Source of the DNA: Episyrphus balteatus
Lineage: Eukaryota; Arthropoda; Insecta; Diptera; Syrphidae
Direction of reading: 5' to 3'
Length of the DNA stretch: 64,000 nucleotides
Assembly: GCF_945859705.1 (NCBI RefSeq)
Contig: NC_079136.1
Location: forward strand, 76,508,867 to 76,572,866
Part shown: one piece after another, positions 61,601 to 64,000 of the stretch
Layout of the letters: each line of letters opens with the position of its first letter
Numbering within the stretch: position 1 is the stretch's first letter
The notes under the pieces: model-generated
What the model saw: only the letters and a program-made list of their open reading frames with translations
Told to the model about the DNA's origin: nothing
Database searches by the model: none
Made by a program: the position numbers and the translations under genes

Positions 61601-63626
61601 GAAATCCGAAACTTCAAACTCAAATATCTCCAAAACCCCACGTACGAATTTGAAAATATTTTACCCACGTAATGTGCTCACCGTCACCTTTCATTTGATA
61701 CCAATTTCGTAAGTGAACACACTGGGCCCAAGCTCCATAGAAAAATGTGCCATCTCCTTTTTTTTTGTTACAGAAACCAAGGTATACTGAAATAAAAAAA
61801 TCCTTTATATATATTAATTGAAGTAGGATTAAACTGTTTTCGTGTCTGTAAGAGCCTTTTCTTGCCAAAGAAAAAAATAAAGAAATCTTAACTCAACCCC
61901 AAAGCCGGTAAAACATCATCAAGTTGTGTTCCAACTAACATAAAGGATGCCATTCCAAAGCATATGTTGAGGATCCCAAACGTGAATTAGTGCCGAAATT
62001 TACCGTCGGATTTGAACGTTGGAGCTATGCATAGAATGTTTTAGGAAGAAGCTACAAAAGATGAAGAACAAGAATTCAAACTCAGCCCATGCATATAGAA
62101 ACATGAATTTATCATTTTTCAAACTCAAAAAAGACCAGTGCGATTTATGTGAAGTATATAAAGTGATGGAAGAATCAAAAAGAACTTCGGAATATCTAAA
62201 AAACAAGCTGGTAGTTGGACTTAAAAAACATGGATAAAAAAAATTTTTTTTAAATCAGCAAGCCAGCTAATGTATAACGATCGCGAGTCGTGAATTCCCG
62301 TTCTAAGCTTTGCACTTTAAACAGAACCATAGACAAGTAAAAAAAAATTACTCTGGGGTTCAGTGTTAGTGTGCCTGGTCACACGTGTATCCAGAAAAAC
62401 AATGCCGTCCATAGTGTCATCGAAAGACGACTGGCAAAATTTCTTTAATGAGAAATTTAGTGAATATTACGTAAAAAAATTGAAATTATTTATAACACAA
62501 ATGATACCTGCTGACTTCAAAAACTTTCAAGAACGTTCGAATATTCTTTAATTTCAAAACAATTCCATTTACAAAGGTCTTTGAACTGAAATTTAAAATA
62601 ACTTATTACATAGTTAGTTTTTTATCCAACCAAGTATGTCCGGGATACCCAACATGTTTTGTTGAAATACGACAAGCTTCCAAGAAGGCCGGAAACATAG
62701 AATACACTTTTCAGGCAGCAACTTTTTGTGACAATATAGGTAGTTGTTATTTTAAATTTGTTAGTTGTTGCATTAGACCAATAGGCAAAATTCAAAATAA
62801 AAATTGGTTTCAAATATTTGAAGTGTTATTTTCTCCCAACTATGATTTTGATACCATATTGCAGTTTTTGCTGTTCATAAATTTGCGTTTTTTTCTAATT
62901 CGAGTACTTCTACCAACTTTTTCGGCAAACCCTAAAAAGTATTTACTATTTTGTATGTTTACGGACCACTAAGTAACGTTGAGTTTATTGTATTTCGACA
63001 TTCGTTCTTACCTATGAATGGAAGAAGCTAGTGATAAAGCTGATAAAGAACTCCTTTTCGAAACTTGATCCCAAAGTTCTTTTTGCTTTTTAAATAGAGT
63101 TGGATCAATTTCTGTTCCCCAACCTCGGCACTAAAATAAGAAAAACAAATTTTTTTAAATAGGAAATTTCTACAAAAAGAACTTGGTCCTTATACCTTAT
63201 ACTCTCCAGCTTTTTTTCTAAGCTCAACAACATCTTTATACCATTCGTCTGTAATAAGTGGTGGCCCAGCATGTCCATTAGCTATTACATTTTTGTTATC
63301 AATTTCATCAGTAAAAAATGGTTCTTTTTTCTGTTGCTCAAATCCAAAGTTTTCCTTTTTAGTTGTAAAATGAACATCTCGATCTTGCGTTTGTGAAAAT
63401 GGACGAATTGATTTTTTTCCCACAATAGTATTTTGACTTTGGATTAGTTTGTTTTGTATTAATGAAAAAAAAAAAAAAACATACATACATAGGTATTATA
63501 TTTTAAATTGAATTTGAATATTTTTTTAAATATAAATGGAATGTATAATGATTTCCAACTCATACCTTTCAATTGGCTTTCGTTCTTCTACATCTGTAAC
63601 TAAAGGCTCCAATTCGTGTAATGTAG
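37375..63626 (-). CDS. Mdm1: MDM1-like centriole/microtubule protein, last ten coding exons
   Basis: Ten exons with sound GT..AG borders join in frame: 63626-63566, 63436-63196, 63130-63012, 59804-59629, 59531-59355, 53476-53318, 50946-50659, 38740-38519, 37799-37686 and 37616-37375, giving 598 residues to TAA at 37377. Vertebrate MDM1 binds microtubules, localises to centrioles and restrains centriole duplication. Support: residues about 86-140 (VELRKKAGEYKCRGWG...LSALSLASSIH) match the MDM1 block VKELREKAEFYRKR..ALDLA in order and spacing, and the C-terminus (LEKARDRFDRFWGG) matches MDM1's final LARAKKRKENFWG. Between lie Ser/Pro/Lys-rich disordered segments with many S-P sites, as expected of a microtubule-binding protein. 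The N-terminal part (SEY-x3-F motifs in MDM1) would lie right of the window. Similarity was judged from memory. Confidence 0.78.
37686..37799 (-). CDS. Mdm1: Mdm1 exon (proline-rich)
   Basis: Acceptor tgtgttcacag, donor A|GTACGT. Contains PVEKPPPAPQSAPPE. Confidence 0.8.
38073..38200. repeat. Possible dispersed repeat (aggttaggttaaagtggcc)
   Basis: A GC-richer patch in a short Mdm1 intron with ggttaggttaaagtggcc followed by cccgactcacctagac, similar in style to insect dispersed repeats. Not identified. Confidence 0.3.
38519..38740 (-). CDS. Mdm1: Mdm1 exon (KSPEP / MRSPDPVNWTV segment)
   Basis: Acceptor tatttttag, donor G|GTATGT. Repeated V-K-S-P motifs, then RSPDPVNWTVPLDTGKTF. An intron of 11.9 kb separates it from the previous exon. 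Confidence 0.82.
38993..39313. mobile_element. Fold-back element, about 130-bp arms
   Basis: ttgacgcttgttatccagtt is mirrored by aactggataacaagcgtcaa at the right end. An ORF across it is an artefact. Confidence 0.8.
39671..39822. mobile_element. Palindromic MITE, family A copy 2
   Basis: Same architecture and sequence as 17022-17178 (ggcctggtacg, gctaaattttagctcccata, ccaccaggctt), more diverged at the right end. Confidence 0.8.
41398..41645. mobile_element. Small inverted-repeat element inside the LINE relic
   Basis: About 245 bp between aacaccgtaacactgagg and, inverted, aacacggtgttacaaaaatg. It separates the LINE pieces KVLRAIT and the part leading to RWLGHV. Confidence 0.5.
42073..43158. 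repeat. Block of degenerate ~21-bp repeats in both orientations
   Basis: Bounded by CACTGAA (left) and TTCAGTG (right). Words TAACGAAA / TATGAAA alternate with TTCATTAACT / TTCATAAGCT; measured between 42352 and 42500, successive units are 19-21 bases. Pattern continues in the right half (about 42760-43140). The centre (about 42510-42720) is unlike the flanks. No protein coding. Confidence 0.7.
43211..43705. mobile_element. pogo/Tigger-like non-autonomous element
   Basis: 495 bp with ends CAGTAAAACCCGGATAAG and its inverse, flanked by TA on both sides. The CAGT..A end and TA duplication are known pogo-family traits. Interior words (aagtgcct, aagtacct) repeat the terminal motif. Confidence 0.82.
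44337..45635. mobile_element. Fold-back element, about 480-bp arms
   Basis: Left arm 44337-44819 is almost the exact inverse of 45140-45635 (ggtcgggactattaaaatac against gtattttaatagtcccgacc), around a loop of about 320 bp. The paired short ORFs in the two arms are artefacts. Confidence 0.88.
46590..48160. other. Mdm1 intron sequence, nothing recognised
   Basis: AT-rich, with A-runs and short gagaga stretches near 48070; no ORF or inverted-repeat element seen. Confidence 0.5.
48168..48404. mobile_element. MITE with imperfect terminal repeats rich in gatgtag words
   Basis: Left ggggcctattttctagct and right inverse tgggccctgtttcagagct, each followed by acatcagctacatcaac words. Similar gatgtagctgatgtag words occur at about 29610-29745. 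Confidence 0.5.
49504..50103 (+). pseudogene. Relic of an insect transposon-like coding family
   Basis: The clearest frame (49922-50103) ends FILKVYAPMWFSIKKKPSSI followed by YGSKH, a motif I associate with repeated uncharacterised insect transposon-like proteins; preceding residues in another frame (RMDYQLPRK) fit the same region after a frameshift. Upstream ORF 49504-49710 may belong to it. Function unknown; not a host gene. Confidence 0.45.
50659..50946 (-). CDS. Mdm1: Mdm1 exon (His/Asn/Lys-rich segment)
   Basis: Acceptor ttacttttag, donor C|GTGAGT. Encodes 95 codons including SLHPNGKVHSVPVNHH and GELGPGDVYSLKKSQ. Confidence 0.78.
51638..51821. mobile_element. MITE with Gc-rich inverted ends
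   Basis: Inner arms tcgcgcgattattcagtcgc (left) and its exact inverse (right) at 51663-51682 and 51788-51807; ends ggcgcatacatgcgat and inverse. Confidence 0.78.
52551..52794. mobile_element. Small inverted-repeat element
   Basis: 28-bp near-exact inverted ends (catggtatgagaagagaagg; inverse at the right end). Confidence 0.65.
53318..53476 (-). CDS. Mdm1: Mdm1 exon (SPKRRVRSSS segment)
   Basis: Acceptor acgttttag, donor T|GTAAGT. Basic, Ser/Pro-rich; contains ESPKRRVRSSSTAPASK. Confidence 0.78.
54338..54547. mobile_element. Small inverted-repeat element
   Basis: About 34-bp arms (atgaatttctgacttctc and inverse gagaagtcagaaattcat), continuing outward as gaatttaatg / cattaaattc. Confidence 0.65.
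54770..55050 (-). repeat. Dispersed repeat, copy 2
   Basis: Inverted, diverged copy of 3440-3720. Confidence 0.65.
55115..55256. mobile_element. Short element with ACAGGGTG ends
   Basis: acagggtgaccattttt at the left and ggaacaccctgt at the right, about 140 bp apart. The same ACAGGGTG-type end occurs at 57206, 58300 and, alone, near 40683. Confidence 0.5.
55531..55636. repeat. Inverted repeat, about 35-bp arms
   Basis: cgttcttatgagaaccgacc pairs exactly with ggtcggttctcataagaacg around a short loop. Confidence 0.8.
56290..56356 (-). repeat. tRNA-like sequence (tRNA-derived SINE head or pseudogene)
   Basis: On the minus strand, an A-box-like taagccagaggttactgcg is followed at tRNA spacing by the B-box-like gtcaaagttcgaatcccagg, with a possible anticodon loop ttttgca between. 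The acceptor stem does not pair well, so a working tRNA is unlikely. Confidence 0.5.
56484..58884. mobile_element. 2.4-kb Mutator-like fold-back element with 9-bp target duplication
   Basis: Exact 9-bp direct repeats gcaaagcat (56475-56483, 58885-58893) flank an almost complete palindrome with arms near 1.2 kb. Ends ggctatgtgaagctggc and inverse. A 9-bp duplication with long inverted arms is the established Mutator-like pattern. Within it, an inner palindrome 57206-58303 is bounded by acagggtgtccca ends. The twin 60-79-residue ORFs in the two arms are mirror artefacts. Lies in an Mdm1 intron. Confidence 0.88.
57206..58303. mobile_element. Inner palindrome with ACAGGGTGTCCCA ends
   Basis: 1.1 kb, arms about 500 bp around a short loop near 57730-57770. 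Because it sits at the centre of a larger palindrome its own target duplication cannot be recognised. Confidence 0.65.
59355..59531 (-). CDS. Mdm1: Mdm1 exon with GSPKK/GSPQK repeats
   Basis: Acceptor aaatttaag, donor T|GTAAGT. Encodes four short G-S-P-[KQ]-K repeats (RGSPKK, then HGSPQKGSPQKGSPKK), a basic proline-directed phosphorylation-type array. Confidence 0.8.
59629..59804 (-). CDS. Mdm1: Mdm1 exon (PITKEEKEQENNKKFTPFK..)
   Basis: Acceptor gcattaatag, donor G|GTAAGT. Basic and charged; contains LPARYSAIRHHLERTTGP. Confidence 0.8.
60043..61760. mobile_element. 1.7-kb near-perfect fold-back element
   Basis: Arms about 810 bp, loop about 80 bp. Ends aaaggagatggcacattttt and inverse; internal ggtatcaaatgaaaggt occurs twice per arm. 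The two ORFs starting MRIVWSCGATAILKNAF are the same arm sequence read on opposite strands. No transposase. Lies in an Mdm1 intron. Confidence 0.88.
61890..62800 (+). pseudogene. Relic of a transposon-like protein (KKDQCDLC motif)
   Basis: An open piece at 62019-62237 reads MNLSFFKLKKDQCDLCEVYK, a motif known to me from repeated uncharacterised insect transposon-like proteins (consensus NLSF..PKKDQCDLC). Neighbouring frames before and after contain stops. The second piece at 62363-62551 may be from the same relic. Not a host gene. Confidence 0.45.
63012..63130 (-). CDS. Mdm1: Mdm1 exon, conserved block continued
   Basis: Acceptor cttattttag, donor AG|GTAAGA. Encodes CRGWGTEIDPTLFKKQKELW and then SLSALSLASSIH, aligning with the MDM1 segment ending in ALDLA. 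Confidence 0.82.
63196..63436 (-). CDS. Mdm1: Mdm1 exon with start of the conserved block
   Basis: Donor AAG|GTATAA. The acceptor CCAAAG at 63437 is the one that keeps frame with the preceding exon, though its pyrimidine tract is about 30 bases upstream. Encodes ITDEWYKDVVELRKKAGEYK at its end. Confidence 0.75.
63566..63626 (-). CDS. Mdm1: Mdm1 exon (first visible)
   Basis: 61 bases; acceptor atgctttcag, donor AG|GTATGA. Encodes LHELEPLVTDVEERKPIE. Begins and ends within codons. Confidence 0.7.
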
Positions 63627-64000
63627 CTGAAAGCATAAATTGAAATAATAATTTTATAAAATACACATTTTGTGGTTTTTTTTTCAAATTCTTCTGAAAT
63701 AAAGTAAAATTCTTGGCCCAATTATAGTGACACAAAAACGTAACTACATTTTGTACACTTTTGAGACTATAGAATGGCTAACTGTAACGGACATTATCAT
63801 TCACTGGTTTCGTTTGGATTAACGTGAATTTTAAATCCAACGATTTAAATCCTTGCTTTATGAAGTTAAACAAGCCTCCAGAGCAGTGCTGTCGATACAT
63901 CTTCAAAGTTTGCAGTATACTTAATAGCAAAAAAAATAGTAAGCTGCGGGGCAGAAAAAACTTTTAATATTTTTTTTTTAATAAAAGTTTATAATAAAAT
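63627..64000 (-). other. Mdm1 intron at the right edge
   Basis: No further exon with good borders seen; the 5' exons must lie to the right. Confidence 0.5.

Noticed and set aside
62622..62813. Minus-strand ORF beginning MKPIFILNFAYW
   Set aside because: Antisense to a decayed transposon-like relic; no support.

Overview
This window is nuclear DNA of an insect, probably a fly. It is very AT-rich, its genes are split by introns with GT..AG borders, and most of it consists of transposon debris: hAT, Tc1, piggyBac, PIF/Harbinger, pogo and Mutator types, LINEs, one small LTR element and many fold-back elements. The fly assignment is an inference from the strongly diverged MCM8 protein, as is known for fly REC, and from repeat style. 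It is not proven.

Only three host genes can be supported. (1) Minus strand, 273-6452: the 5' part of a gene for a secreted, acidic, heavily N-glycosylatable Ser/Thr-rich protein, running off the left edge. (2) Plus strand, 19004-31249: a complete four-exon gene for an MCM8-type helicase subunit (fly REC), 823 residues. (3) Minus strand, 37375-63626: the last ten coding exons of an MDM1-like centriole/microtubule protein, 598 residues visible, with its 5' end beyond the right edge. All exon joins keep frame. Genes 1 and 2 diverge across about 12.5 kb of transposon sequence. Genes 2 and 3 converge across about 6.1 kb.

Layout. 1-6.5 kb: gene 1; its intron holds an LTR element carrying only gag, with identical LTRs, and several MITEs. 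6.5-19 kb: intergenic; a dead Tc1 element, a piggyBac transposase relic, an array of alternating direct and inverted repeats, nested fold-backs, and a hAT element ending 103 bp before the MCM8 start codon. 19-31.3 kb: the MCM8 gene, whose introns hold at least six fold-back elements and a truncated LINE. 31.4-37.4 kb: another large fold-back, then AT-rich sequence without genes. 37.4-64 kb: the MDM1 gene. Its introns hold a LINE split by a 4.6-kb composite insertion, a 1.1-kb block of degenerate repeats of about 21 bp, a 2.4-kb Mutator-like palindrome with a 9-bp target duplication, and a 1.7-kb palindrome.

The most unusual points are the decayed ATPase motifs of the MCM8 protein, the density of long transcribed palindromes in introns (predicted hairpin dsRNA), and the periodic 42.07-43.16 kb block. 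No rRNA, CRISPR array, bacterial operon or intact transposase was found. Exon borders come from reading splice signals and phase by eye, without transcript data.
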